Source: an uncultured bacterium
Lineage (GTDB): Bacteria > Pseudomonadota > Gammaproteobacteria > Burkholderiales > Burkholderiaceae_E
DNA length: 47,228 bases
Assembly (NCBI GenBank): GCA_903934795.1
Contig: CAIZPE010000205.1
Coordinates: 1-47,228, forward strand
Direction: 5' to 3'
Part shown: in pieces, positions 1-7,465 of the stretch
How positions within the stretch are numbered: the stretch's first letter is position 1
How the letters are laid out: every line of letters starts with the position of its first letter
Made by a program: the position numbers and the translations under genes
The notes under the pieces: generated by a model
The model's database searches: none
Seen by the model: the letters and a program-made list of their open reading frames with translations, nothing else
Told to the model about the DNA's origin: nothing

Positions 1-672
1 CACGCCGCGGTCGTAGGCCTCGGCCGCCCCCGCCTGCGCCGCCGGATCGTCGCCCGGCGGGTCGGCGGCCAGGCGGCTGAGGATCGAGTGCTGGCGCAGT
101 GCCGCCCAGGCCTCGCCGGTGAGGTAGGTGCGCAGCGCCACGATGCGGCCGTCGCGGACCTCCACCCACTTGCTGTGCGTGCCGGGCAGGACGAACAGGC
201 CGTCGCGGTTCGCGGCATCGGCGCTGCGCAGCAGCGAACGCGCGGCGAGCGCGCCGAACACCTGGGTCTCCTCGCCTCGCATCACATCGATGCTGCCTTC
301 GCGGCCCTCGGCACGCACCCCCGGCACCAGGCGAAACACCCGACCCGCCTCCTCGTCGAGGGCGAGCAGGCTCTGGGCGATCTCGCCGAACCCGGCCGGA
401 GTGTGCACATAGGGCACTTCGCGCCAGCCCTGGCGCGATCCGACCATGCCCGCCGCCACGACCGGCAGCGCGGGATGCAGCGCCAGCCAGGGAGCGCACA
501 GGGCCTCGAAGGCCGCGCGATGGCCGCCGGCGGCTACGTGCATCACGCCCGACGCGCATGCGAGCCGGTCGAGGGCGTTGCCGCCGGCATCGAAGAGCCA
601 GGCACGCAAGGAGCTCGTGCCCCAGTCGAGACCGATCAGGGCGGGCGTGCGGGTGGGGCCTGAGGCGGACAT
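1..672 (-). CDS. dgoK: 2-dehydro-3-deoxygalactonokinase, partial (C-terminus beyond left edge)
   Basis: The enzyme phosphorylates 2-dehydro-3-deoxy-D-galactonate with ATP in the cytoplasmic De Ley-Doudoroff galactonate route. The reverse strand is open from an ATG at 672 to the window edge, giving 224 residues of a protein family usually around 300 residues long. Seen directly: an N-terminal kinase-fold phosphate loop (DWGTSS at residues 16-21), the segment GMVGSRQGW, the motif MRGEETQVFGA and the LPGTHSKW block, all typical of DgoK. The gene diverges from oxyR across 135 bp. No other sugar-acid gene is visible, so any galactonate cluster would lie to the left. The assignment is by family motifs; a related sugar-acid substrate cannot be excluded. 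Confidence 0.88.
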   Translation of the reverse strand, partial: MSASGPTRTPALIGLDWGTSSLRAWLFDAGGNALDRLACASGVMHVAAGGHRAAFEALCAPWLALHPALPVVAAGMVGSRQGWREVPYVHTPAGFGEIAQSLLALDEEAGRVFRLVPGVRAEGREGSIDVMRGEETQVFGALAARSLLRSADAANRDGLFVLPGTHSKWVEVRDGRIVALRTYLTGEAWAALRQHSILSRLAADPPGDDPAAQAGAAEAYDRGV

Positions 673-786
673 GGCAGGGGCGCGGGAGTGCGAGGCCGGG
701 TTGGGTGCGCGAGGCGCGGCGACGAGTCGGGCAGGACGGCGGGTGGTCGAGTATGCCCCAAGCTGCGCCGGCGGCCGCCGGGCGCT

Positions 787-795
787 TGGTATCAT
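787..795 (+). promoter_or_regulatory. candidate extended -10 promoter of oxyR
   Basis: TGGTATCAT matches an extended -10 element (TGn followed by TATCAT). No convincing -35 hexamer lies 17 bp upstream. Transcription would begin about 6 bases before the ATG at 808, leaving a very short leader, and no Shine-Dalgarno sequence is visible there. This is a pattern match only. Confidence 0.35.
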
Positions 796-807
796 CCTGG
801 GCTTGCC

Positions 808-1752
808 ATGACCCTGACCGAACTCAAGTACATCGTCGCGGTGGCCAGGGAGCGCCACTTCGGCCGGGCAGCCGAGGCCTGCTTCGTGAGCCAGCCCACG
901 CTGTCGCTGGCCATTCGCAAGCTCGAGGAAGAGCTCGGTGTGCGGATCTTTGAGCGCAGCCACGGCGAGGTCAGCCTCACCCCGGTGGGTGAGCGGGTGG
1001 TCGCCCAGGCCGGGTCGGTGCTCGAGCAGGCGAACACGCTGCGCGAGATCGCCCGCGAGGGGGCCGACCCGGCCAGCGGCCCGCTGCGGATCGGCGTCAT
1101 CCACACCATCGGCCCCTACCTGCTGCCGCGACTGGTGCGCCAGGCGATCGCCGACGCCCCGAAGATGCCGCTGGTGCTGCAGGAGAACTACACCGTCAAG
1201 CTGCTCGAGTTGCTGCGCCAGGGCGACATCGATGTGGCCATCCTCGCCGATCCCTTCCCCGACCAGGGTCTGGTCACCCAGGCTGTCTACGATGAGCCCT
1301 TCCTGGTGGCGGTGCCGCGCACCCATCCCTGGGCCGATCGCCCCGCGATCCGGGCCCGCGAACTGAAGTCCGAGACCATGCTGCTCATGGGCATCGGCCA
1401 TTGCCTGCGCGACCATGTGCTCGAGGTCTGCCCCGAGGTCTCGCGTTTTTCGCAGTCGGGCGGCGGGCTGCAGCGCAGCTTCGAGGGATCCTCGCTCGAG
1501 ACCATCCGCCACATGGTCGCCTCGGGCTTCGGCATCACCGTGCTGCCGGCGATGGCCCGCGGCGACGAGGGCCCCGATTCGCTGCTGCGCTGCCTGCCCT
1601 TCGAGGCACCCGTGCCCTCGCGTCGGGTGTCGCTCGCCTGGCGCAAGCGCTTCCCGCGGCCGGCCGCCGTGGCGGCCCTGCGGGCAGCGATCCTGGCGGC
1701 CGGGCTGACCGGCGTGACGCTGCTGCCCGCCGAGGAGCCGCACGCGCATTGA
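808..1752 (+). CDS. oxyR: OxyR, LysR-family peroxide-sensing regulator
   Basis: A LysR-type transcription factor of 314 residues. The start at 808 begins directly with the winged-helix domain (MTLTELKYIVAVA, residues 1-60). The ligand-binding region holds C199 and C208 in the context GHCLRDHVLEVC, the same spacing and numbering as the peroxide-sensing disulfide pair of E. coli OxyR, so a redox-switch function is well supported. An in-frame upstream start at 688 would add 40 non-conserved residues and is rejected. The gene diverges from dgoK and is followed 91 bp later by cysM on the same strand. Known role of the family: on oxidation by hydrogen peroxide it activates catalase, peroxiredoxin and thiol-repair genes. 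Which genes here it controls is not shown by the sequence. Confidence 0.95.
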   Translation: MTLTELKYIVAVARERHFGRAAEACFVSQPTLSLAIRKLEEELGVRIFERSHGEVSLTPVGERVVAQAGSVLEQANTLREIAREGADPASGPLRIGVIHTIGPYLLPRLVRQAIADAPKMPLVLQENYTVKLLELLRQGDIDVAILADPFPDQGLVTQAVYDEPFLVAVPRTHPWADRPAIRARELKSETMLLMGIGHCLRDHVLEVCPEVSRFSQSGGGLQRSFEGSSLETIRHMVASGFGITVLPAMARGDEGPDSLLRCLPFEAPVPSRRVSLAWRKRFPRPAAVAALRAAILAAGLTGVTLLPAEEPHAH

Positions 1753-1843
1753 CCCCACCGCGGCAGGCCCTTTCGCCAGCCGCGATAATCGTCCCCATGT
1801 GCAAGGCCGTGCGCCGCGCGCCACGCCCCAGGAGAGCCCGACC

Positions 1844-2755
1844 ATGTCCCGCCCCGACTACCCCACCATCGAGCAGACCATCGGCCGCACGCCGCTGGTG
1901 CGCCTGCAGCGGCTGCCCGGCGCGGGCAATGCCGCACGCGGCAATGTCATTCTCGGCAAGCTCGAGGGCAACAATCCGGCCGGGTCGGTGAAGGATCGCC
2001 CGGCCATGGCCATGATCGCCCGCGCCGAGGCCCGCGGTGACATCCGTCCCGGCGACACGCTCATCGAGGCCACCTCGGGCAACACCGGCATTGCCCTCGC
2101 CATGGCCGCGGCCATCAAGGGCTATCGCATGGTGCTGATCATGCCCGACAACCTCTCGATCGAGCGGCGCCAGTCGATGAAGGCCTACGGTGCCGAGCTG
2201 GTGCTGGTCAGCCGCGAGCAGGGCATGGAGGGCGCACGCGATCTTGCCGACCGCATGCAGGCCGAAGGCCGAGGCCGGGTGCTCGACCAGTTTGCCAACG
2301 ACGACAACTGGGCCTCGCACTACGAGACCACCGGCCCCGAGATCTGGGAAGACACCCACGGCCAGGTCACGCACTTCGTGTCGGCCATGGGCACCACCGG
2401 CACCATCACCGGGGTGTCGCGCTATCTCAAGGAGCGCAATCCCGCGGTGCGGATCATCGGCGCCCAGCCCGCCGAGGGCTCCTCGATTCCCGGCATCCGG
2501 AAGTGGCCGCAGGAATACCTGCCGCGCATCTACCAGCATGCCATCGTGGACGAGGTGGCCTTCGTGTCGCAGGCCGATGCCGAGGCCATGGCCCGGCGGC
2601 TGGCGGCCGAGGAGGGCATCTTCTGCGGCATCTCGGCGGCGGGGGCGTGCTGCATCGCCCTGCGGCTGGCCGAGTCGGTCAGCGATGCCACCATCGTGTT
2701 CATCGTCTGCGATCGCGGCGACCGTTATCTGTCCACCGGCGTGTTTCCCGGGTGA
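1844..2755 (+). CDS. cysM: cysteine synthase B (O-acetylserine sulfhydrylase B)
   Basis: A PLP-dependent enzyme of 303 residues that forms cysteine (or S-sulfocysteine with thiosulfate) from O-acetylserine in the cytoplasm. The PLP lysine is K50 in NNPAGSVKDR, the substrate loop TSGNTG is at 77-82, and the phosphate-binding GTTGT block follows later. The segment IPGIRKWPQEYLP is characteristic of CysM rather than CysK. The ATG at 1844 has an AGGAG sequence about 10 bases upstream; an earlier in-frame start at 1799 precedes this signal and is not preferred. The stop overlaps the next start (GTGA), coupling the gene to an EamA-type exporter. A GATAAT sequence at 1784-1789 could be a -10 element without an obvious -35. 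Confidence 0.95.
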   Translation: MSRPDYPTIEQTIGRTPLVRLQRLPGAGNAARGNVILGKLEGNNPAGSVKDRPAMAMIARAEARGDIRPGDTLIEATSGNTGIALAMAAAIKGYRMVLIMPDNLSIERRQSMKAYGAELVLVSREQGMEGARDLADRMQAEGRGRVLDQFANDDNWASHYETTGPEIWEDTHGQVTHFVSAMGTTGTITGVSRYLKERNPAVRIIGAQPAEGSSIPGIRKWPQEYLPRIYQHAIVDEVAFVSQADAEAMARRLAAEEGIFCGISAAGACCIALRLAESVSDATIVFIVCDRGDRYLSTGVFPG

Positions 2756-3654
2756 GCCAGCCGCAGTCCCCGGCCAGCGGGTCCAACCACGCCACGCCTG
2801 CCGCGCATCCGGTGCGCGGCATCGCGCTGCTGATCTGCGCGGTGAGCTGCTTTGCGGTCATGGAGGCCGTGGTCAAGGGGCTGGCCACGCGCAATGCCGT
2901 GGGCGTGATCGTCTGGGCGCGCTACTTCTTCAACATGCTGCTGCTGCTGGTCTTCATGGGGCCGGGCCTGGGCATGGGACTGCTGCGAACCCACCGGCCG
3001 GGGCTGCAATGGCTGCGCGGCGCCATCCTGGGCGTGAGCTCGGTGTGCTTCTTCGCCGGTCTGCCCTTCCTGCCGCTGGCCGAGGCGGCCTCGCTCACTG
3101 CGATCGGCCCCATCCTGGTGGCGGTGCTGGCGGTGCGTCTGCTCGGCGAGCGTGCGCCGCCGGGCACCACCTGGGCACTGATGGCCAGCTTCACCGGCGT
3201 GCTGCTCATCGTGCGTCCGGGCGGAGCCGTCTTCACCTGGGCGGCGCTGCTGCCGCTGGGCAGTGCGCTGTGCTACGCCGCCTACCAGATTCTCACGCGG
3301 CGCCTGTCCACCATCGATGACGGCCGCGTCACCCAGTTCTATGGCGCCCTCGCGGCCACGCTGCTGCTGTCGTTGCCGCTGCCCTGGTTCTGGCAGATGC
3401 CGGAGCGTCCTTCCGACATCGCGCTGATGGTGGCCGTGGGTGCGCTCGGCGGCTTCGGGCACCTGCTGCTGGTCAATGCCCTCAAGGTGGCGCCGGCCTC
3501 GCTGCTTGCGCCCTTCGCCTATGTGCACATCGTGATCTCGCTCGTTCTCGGGCTGCTGGTGTTCGGCGCCATGCCCGATGCGATCGCCCTCGGGGGCATG
3601 ACGCTGATCGTGGGCACCGGGGTGGCGATGGCGCTGCGCCAGCGCCGGAACTAG
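2752..3654 (+). CDS. EamA/DMT-superfamily membrane exporter
   Basis: A protein of about 300 residues made almost wholly of hydrophobic segments, fitting the 10-helix drug/metabolite transporter fold with two EamA repeats (roughly residues 20-150 and 165-300). The proposed start is GTG at 2752, overlapping the cysM stop in a GTGA junction. It is the last start upstream of the first membrane helix, so no good ATG competes. Members of this superfamily export metabolites; E. coli EamA (YdeD) exports cysteine and O-acetylserine. Because this gene is translationally coupled to cysM, export of cysteine or its precursor is a reasonable inference, but the substrate cannot be read from the sequence. 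Confidence 0.85.
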   Translation: MSQPQSPASGSNHATPAAHPVRGIALLICAVSCFAVMEAVVKGLATRNAVGVIVWARYFFNMLLLLVFMGPGLGMGLLRTHRPGLQWLRGAILGVSSVCFFAGLPFLPLAEAASLTAIGPILVAVLAVRLLGERAPPGTTWALMASFTGVLLIVRPGGAVFTWAALLPLGSALCYAAYQILTRRLSTIDDGRVTQFYGALAATLLLSLPLPWFWQMPERPSDIALMVAVGALGGFGHLLLVNALKVAPASLLAPFAYVHIVISLVLGLLVFGAMPDAIALGGMTLIVGTGVAMALRQRRN

Positions 3655-3717
3655 CCGCCCGGTCGGGCCCGGCAAGTCTTGCTATCGTCGGTGCCCGACC
3701 TGCTGAACCGGAGACCG

Positions 3718-5526
3718 ATGATGTCCGCCCCGTCCGCCCCGTCTGCCACCCACACCGCACGGCACTGGCTTGCCGGCCTCGATGAGGCGCTGGCGCGCGG
3801 CGATGCCGCCGCTGCCGCCGCGCTGTTCGGCCCGGAGTGCTGGTGGCGCGACATGGTGGCCTTCACCTGGAACATCTGCACGGTCGAAGGCCCGGCGGCC
3901 ATCGCCGGCATGCTCGCGGCGGTGCTGCCCGGGGTGGCGCCGCGCGGCTGGCAGATCGAGGGTGAAGCCACCGAGCGCGATGGCCAGATCGAGGCCTGGC
4001 TGGTGTTCGAGACTGCCGCTGGCCGCGGCCGTGGCCATCTGCGCCTGCGTGAGGGGAAGGGATTCACCCTGCTCACCACGCTGGCCGAACTCCGCGGGTT
4101 CGAGGAGCCGCATGGCGAGACCCGTCCGCGCGGTGTCGAGCACGGCGTGCAGCGCGGCCGGCGCAGCTGGAGTGAACTCCGTCAGGCGCGGGCCGAGGCC
4201 CTGGGTGTCACCGAGCAGCCGCAGGTGCTGATCGTGGGCGGCGGCCAGGGCGGCATCGGGTTGGCGGCGCGCCTGAAGCGCCTGGGCGTAGCGGCGCTGG
4301 TCATCGACCGGCTGCCGCGGCCGGGTGATGCCTGGCGTTCGCGCTACCGCTCGCTGTGCCTGCACGACCCTGTCTGGTACGACCACCTTCCCTATCTCCC
4401 GTTCCCCGATCACTGGCCGGTGTTCACGCCCAAGGACAAGATGGGCGACTGGCTGGAGATGTACACCGGGGTGATGGAGCTCGACTACTGGGGCAGCACC
4501 GAGTGCCTGAGCGCCGTGCGCGACGAGGCCGCCGACGGCTGGCGGGTGGAGGTGCGGCGGGACGGCCGTCCGATGCTGTTGCGGCCACGCGAGCTGGTGC
4601 TGGCCACCGGGCTGTCCGGCATGCCGCGCCGGCCGGCGTTTCCCGGGGCCGAGCGCTTTGACGGCGTTCAGGTGCACTCCAGCGAATACCAGAGCGGCGA
4701 GGCCTGGCGCGGCCGGCGCTGCGTGGTGGTGGGCTCGAACAACTCCGCCCACGACATCTGCGCCGATCTCTGGGAGCACGGCGCCGAGGTCACGATGCTG
4801 CAGCGCTCTTCCACGCTGGTGGTGCGCTCCGAGACCCTCATGAACATCGGCTGGGGGCGGCTCTTCTCCGAACAGGCGCTCAAGGCCGGCATCACCACCG
4901 AGCGCGCCGATCTCACCCTGGCCTCGATGCCGTTCCGGCTCATGGAGCGGCTGCAGAAGGCGGTCTACGAGCAGGTCGCGCGCATCGACGCACCGTTCTA
5001 CGAGCGGTTGCGGGCGGCGGGTTTCCAGCTCGATTTCGGCGAGGACGGCACCGGCCTGTCGCTGAAGTACCTGCGCCGCGGCTCGGGCTACTACATCGAT
5101 GTCGGCGCCTCCGAGCTCATCGCCAACGGCAGCGTGAAACTGCGCAGCCCGGTGAGCGTGGCCGAGATCGGCGAGCGCTCGGTGCGGCTCACCGATGGCA
5201 GCGAGCTACCGGCTGACCTGATCGTCTACGCCACGGGCTACGGTCCGATGAATGAATGGCTGTCGCGGCTCACCTCGCCGACCATGGCGCAGCAGGTGGG
5301 GCTGTGCTGGGGCATGGGCTCGGGCACCACGCTCGACCCGGGGCCCTGGGAGGGCGAGCTGCGCAACCTCTGGAAGCCCACGGCGCAGCGCGGCCTGTGG
5401 TTCCACGGCGGCAACCTGCAGCAGTCGCGGTTCTATTCGCTGCTGCTCGGCCTGCAGCTCAAGGCACGCCAGGAGGGGCTGGCCACGCCGGTGTGGGGGC
5501 AGCCACCGGTACACCACCCGGGCTGA
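3718..5526 (+). CDS. flavin-containing monooxygenase with N-terminal NTF2-like domain
   Basis: A 602-residue two-part protein. Residues about 15-125 resemble a SnoaL/NTF2-like fold (the pattern around FGPECWWRDMVAFTWN). From residue 168 an FAD-binding Rossmann fold begins (VLIVGGGQGG, 169-178). A second dinucleotide site VVVGSNNSAHD lies near 336-346, as expected for NAD(P)H, and the FMO/CzcO-type motif YATGY lies near 505. It probably oxygenates a small organic substrate using FAD, NAD(P)H and O2 in the cytoplasm; the substrate is unknown. GGAG precedes the paired ATGs at 3718 and 3721; either may be used. The gene stands alone between the exporter and a convergent MATE gene 9 bases away. 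Annotations of relatives as 'involved in K+ transport' have weak foundation. Confidence 0.85.
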   Translation: MMSAPSAPSATHTARHWLAGLDEALARGDAAAAAALFGPECWWRDMVAFTWNICTVEGPAAIAGMLAAVLPGVAPRGWQIEGEATERDGQIEAWLVFETAAGRGRGHLRLREGKGFTLLTTLAELRGFEEPHGETRPRGVEHGVQRGRRSWSELRQARAEALGVTEQPQVLIVGGGQGGIGLAARLKRLGVAALVIDRLPRPGDAWRSRYRSLCLHDPVWYDHLPYLPFPDHWPVFTPKDKMGDWLEMYTGVMELDYWGSTECLSAVRDEAADGWRVEVRRDGRPMLLRPRELVLATGLSGMPRRPAFPGAERFDGVQVHSSEYQSGEAWRGRRCVVVGSNNSAHDICADLWEHGAEVTMLQRSSTLVVRSETLMNIGWGRLFSEQALKAGITTERADLTLASMPFRLMERLQKAVYEQVARIDAPFYERLRAAGFQLDFGEDGTGLSLKYLRRGSGYYIDVGASELIANGSVKLRSPVSVAEIGERSVRLTDGSELPADLIVYATGYGPMNEWLSRLTSPTMAQQVGLCWGMGSGTTLDPGPWEGELRNLWKPTAQRGLWFHGGNLQQSRFYSLLLGLQLKARQEGLATPVWGQPPVHHPG

Positions 5527-5535
5527 GCCGCAGAG

Positions 5536-6951
5536 TCAGTTCCCGCCGGGCTTGCCCCAGCGGGTAAGCCGTATCGCCAGCGCGGTGGACAGGCCGTAGA
5601 CCACCATGGCGATCGCCACCAGCATGAAGTAGTCGGCCGGTGCGGCGTCGTGCGCGGCCAGCCAGGCCCCGGCGCCCGCCACCAGCACCAGCCGCAGCGT
5701 GGAGGTGAGCACCGGCCCCAGCACCTTGCCCGAGCCCTGGGAGGCGAAGTAGAGCGTCAGTCCCAGGCCGAAGAACGGGAAGGCGGGGCCGGCCAGCCGC
5801 AGGTACTCGCGGGCCGGGCCCAGGACGGCCGGGTCTGCGGTGAACAGCCCGGCCCAGAGATCGGGTGCGATGCACACCACCGCACCGATCACCCCGAGAT
5901 TGAGCGCCGACACCCCGCCGGCGGTCCAGGCCACCCGTCGGGCCCGCGCCACCAACCCTGCGCCGATGGCCATGCCCACCATGGGCACCGAGGCCACACC
6001 CACCCCGAAGGAGATCGGGATCAGCAGGAACTCCAGGCGCTGGCCGATGCCATACCCGGCGAGCGGCTGCACGCCGAGCCGGGCCACCAGGCCGGTGAAC
6101 ACCAGCACCGCCAGCACCGACTGCAGCGGCGACAGGCAGGCCAGGGCGCCCACCTTGAGGATGTCGGCGAAGATCGGCCAGCGCGGCTGCATGCCCCGCA
6201 GGCTCAGGCGCAGTCGGCCGCGACCGGTGGCCAGATACCACCACAGCCAGGCCACTGCGGCGCCCGTGGCCAGGATGTGACCGAGCGCAACGCCGGTCAT
6301 GCCCAGGCGCGGCACGGGCCCCAGGCCCAGACCGAGGGTGCCGCCAAGCACGATCTGCAGGCCGGCGCTGGCCAGCAGCACGATGGAAGGCGTGCGCATG
6401 TTGCCGGTGCCGCGCAGGATGGACGCGAGGCAGTTCATCAGCCAGACCAGCACTGCGCCGCTGAACAGCACCGCGGCATAGCCGATGGCCTGCGTCAGCA
6501 CCGCGTCGCGCCCGCCGAGCAGCCGGTAGAGCGCCGGCCCGGCGGCAAGCATGAGCGCGGTGTAGACCAGCCCGGCCAGCAGTCCGATCAGGGCGGCATG
6601 CTGCGCAAGCACCGCGGCGCGCGCGGCGTCGCCGGCGCCCAGCGCCCGGCTGACCGCCGAGGACACGCCCCCGCCCATGGCGCCGGCCGACATCATCCCG
6701 GTGAGCATGGCAAAGGGGAACACCAGGGCCATGGCGGCGAGGGGCTCGGTGCCAAGCAGGCCGATGTAGTAGGTCTCGGCGATGCCGACCAGCACCGTCA
6801 TGGCCATCGACAGCACGTTGGGCAGCGCAAGCCGCAGCAGGGTGGGCAGGATGGGGCCGCGCAGCAGCGGGTTCGGGGGGGGCGGCTGGCCCGCCGCGGT
6901 TGCGGCGGCAGGCGAACCGGCGGACGTGGTGACGGGTGGCTTGGGTTGCAT
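5536..6951 (-). CDS. MATE-family multidrug/metabolite efflux pump
   Basis: A 471-residue integral inner-membrane protein with about 12 hydrophobic helices in two homologous halves. The first half carries the family-like block LPNVLSMAMTVLVGIAETYY, and small-residue-rich helices follow, as in MATE antiporters that expel cationic drugs or metabolites using Na+ or H+. The start chosen is the ATG at 6951 (MQPKPP), which lies inside the 14-bp palindrome shared with the divergent marR. Starts further upstream (6972, 7038) would place coding sequence across the presumed promoter. Control by the divergent MarR protein is the natural inference. The 3' end faces the monooxygenase gene with no visible terminator. 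Confidence 0.9.
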   Translation of the reverse strand: MQPKPPVTTSAGSPAAATAAGQPPPPNPLLRGPILPTLLRLALPNVLSMAMTVLVGIAETYYIGLLGTEPLAAMALVFPFAMLTGMMSAGAMGGGVSSAVSRALGAGDAARAAVLAQHAALIGLLAGLVYTALMLAAGPALYRLLGGRDAVLTQAIGYAAVLFSGAVLVWLMNCLASILRGTGNMRTPSIVLLASAGLQIVLGGTLGLGLGPVPRLGMTGVALGHILATGAAVAWLWWYLATGRGRLRLSLRGMQPRWPIFADILKVGALACLSPLQSVLAVLVFTGLVARLGVQPLAGYGIGQRLEFLLIPISFGVGVASVPMVGMAIGAGLVARARRVAWTAGGVSALNLGVIGAVVCIAPDLWAGLFTADPAVLGPAREYLRLAGPAFPFFGLGLTLYFASQGSGKVLGPVLTSTLRLVLVAGAGAWLAAHDAAPADYFMLVAIAMVVYGLSTALAIRLTRWGKPGGN

Positions 6952-6958
6952 ATGCAAC
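6945..6958. promoter_or_regulatory. 14-bp perfect palindrome over the MATE start codon (candidate MarR operator)
   Basis: GTTGCATATGCAAC is a perfect palindrome containing the MATE initiation codon (ATG at 6951-6949 on the minus strand). Its size and AT-centred symmetry fit a MarR-family operator. A repressor bound here would block transcription of the pump at its start. Confidence 0.6.
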
Positions 6959-6992
6959 GATTGTATCTGCATCGGAAATGCCCGATACAATC
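6959..6992. promoter_or_regulatory. inverted repeat forming mirror-image promoters for marR and the MATE gene
   Basis: GATTGTATC (6959-6967) and GATACAATC (6984-6992) are perfect 9-bp inverted arms separated by 16 bp. Each arm holds TTGTAT, usable as a -35, and on the opposite strand TACAAT, usable as a -10, with a 19-bp spacer in both directions. Predicted starts fall at about 6998 for marR (the A of its ATG) and about 6953 for the MATE gene (two bases before its ATG), so both transcripts would be nearly leaderless. This fits the absence of a Shine-Dalgarno sequence before either gene. Confidence 0.55.
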
Positions 6993-6997
6993 CCGGC

Positions 6998-7465
6998 ATG
7001 AAATCCGGCGTGTCAGATCGCGTGGACATTCCCTGCACCCATTTCAGGCTTCGCCAGCTGCTGCGCGCGGTGTCCCGGCTCTATGACGCCGAGATCGGCA
7101 AGGCCGGGCTCAGGGGCACGCAGTACTCGCTGCTCGCACACCTCGCGGTGCTCGCACCCGTGCAGCCGGCCGAGCTCGCGCGCCATCTCGGCATGGATGC
7201 CTCCACGCTGTCGCGCAACCTGCGTCCGCTGCTGGCGGCCGGTTGGGTCAGCCAGCTTCCCGGCGCCGACGCGCGCTCGCGCCAGTTGCAGCTCACGCCC
7301 GAGGGCGATGCCAAGCGCCGCGAGGCGCGCCGGCACTGGCGGCGCGCCCAGACGACGCTCGAGGAGCGTTATGGCGCCGCTCAGGTGCTGGCGCTGCACG
7401 GCCTGATCGACCAGGGCCTGCAGCGCCTGGCCGGGCCCGAATTCAGCGGGTCCGCGCGGTCCTGA
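6998..7465 (+). CDS. MarR-family transcriptional regulator
   Basis: A 155-residue protein with the MarR layout: an N-terminal dimerisation helix, a winged helix-turn-helix at about residues 45-105 (PAELARHLGMDASTLSRNL, then the wing GADARSRQLQLT, equivalent to the conserved D-R-R region) and a C-terminal helix. It most likely represses itself and the divergent MATE pump and is released by a small ligand; the ligand is unknown. The ATG at 6998 starts right after the inverted repeat, and no ribosome-binding site precedes it. The 3' end overlaps the convergent mltB by 23 bp (7443-7465). Confidence 0.9.
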   Translation: MKSGVSDRVDIPCTHFRLRQLLRAVSRLYDAEIGKAGLRGTQYSLLAHLAVLAPVQPAELARHLGMDASTLSRNLRPLLAAGWVSQLPGADARSRQLQLTPEGDAKRREARRHWRRAQTTLEERYGAAQVLALHGLIDQGLQRLAGPEFSGSARS

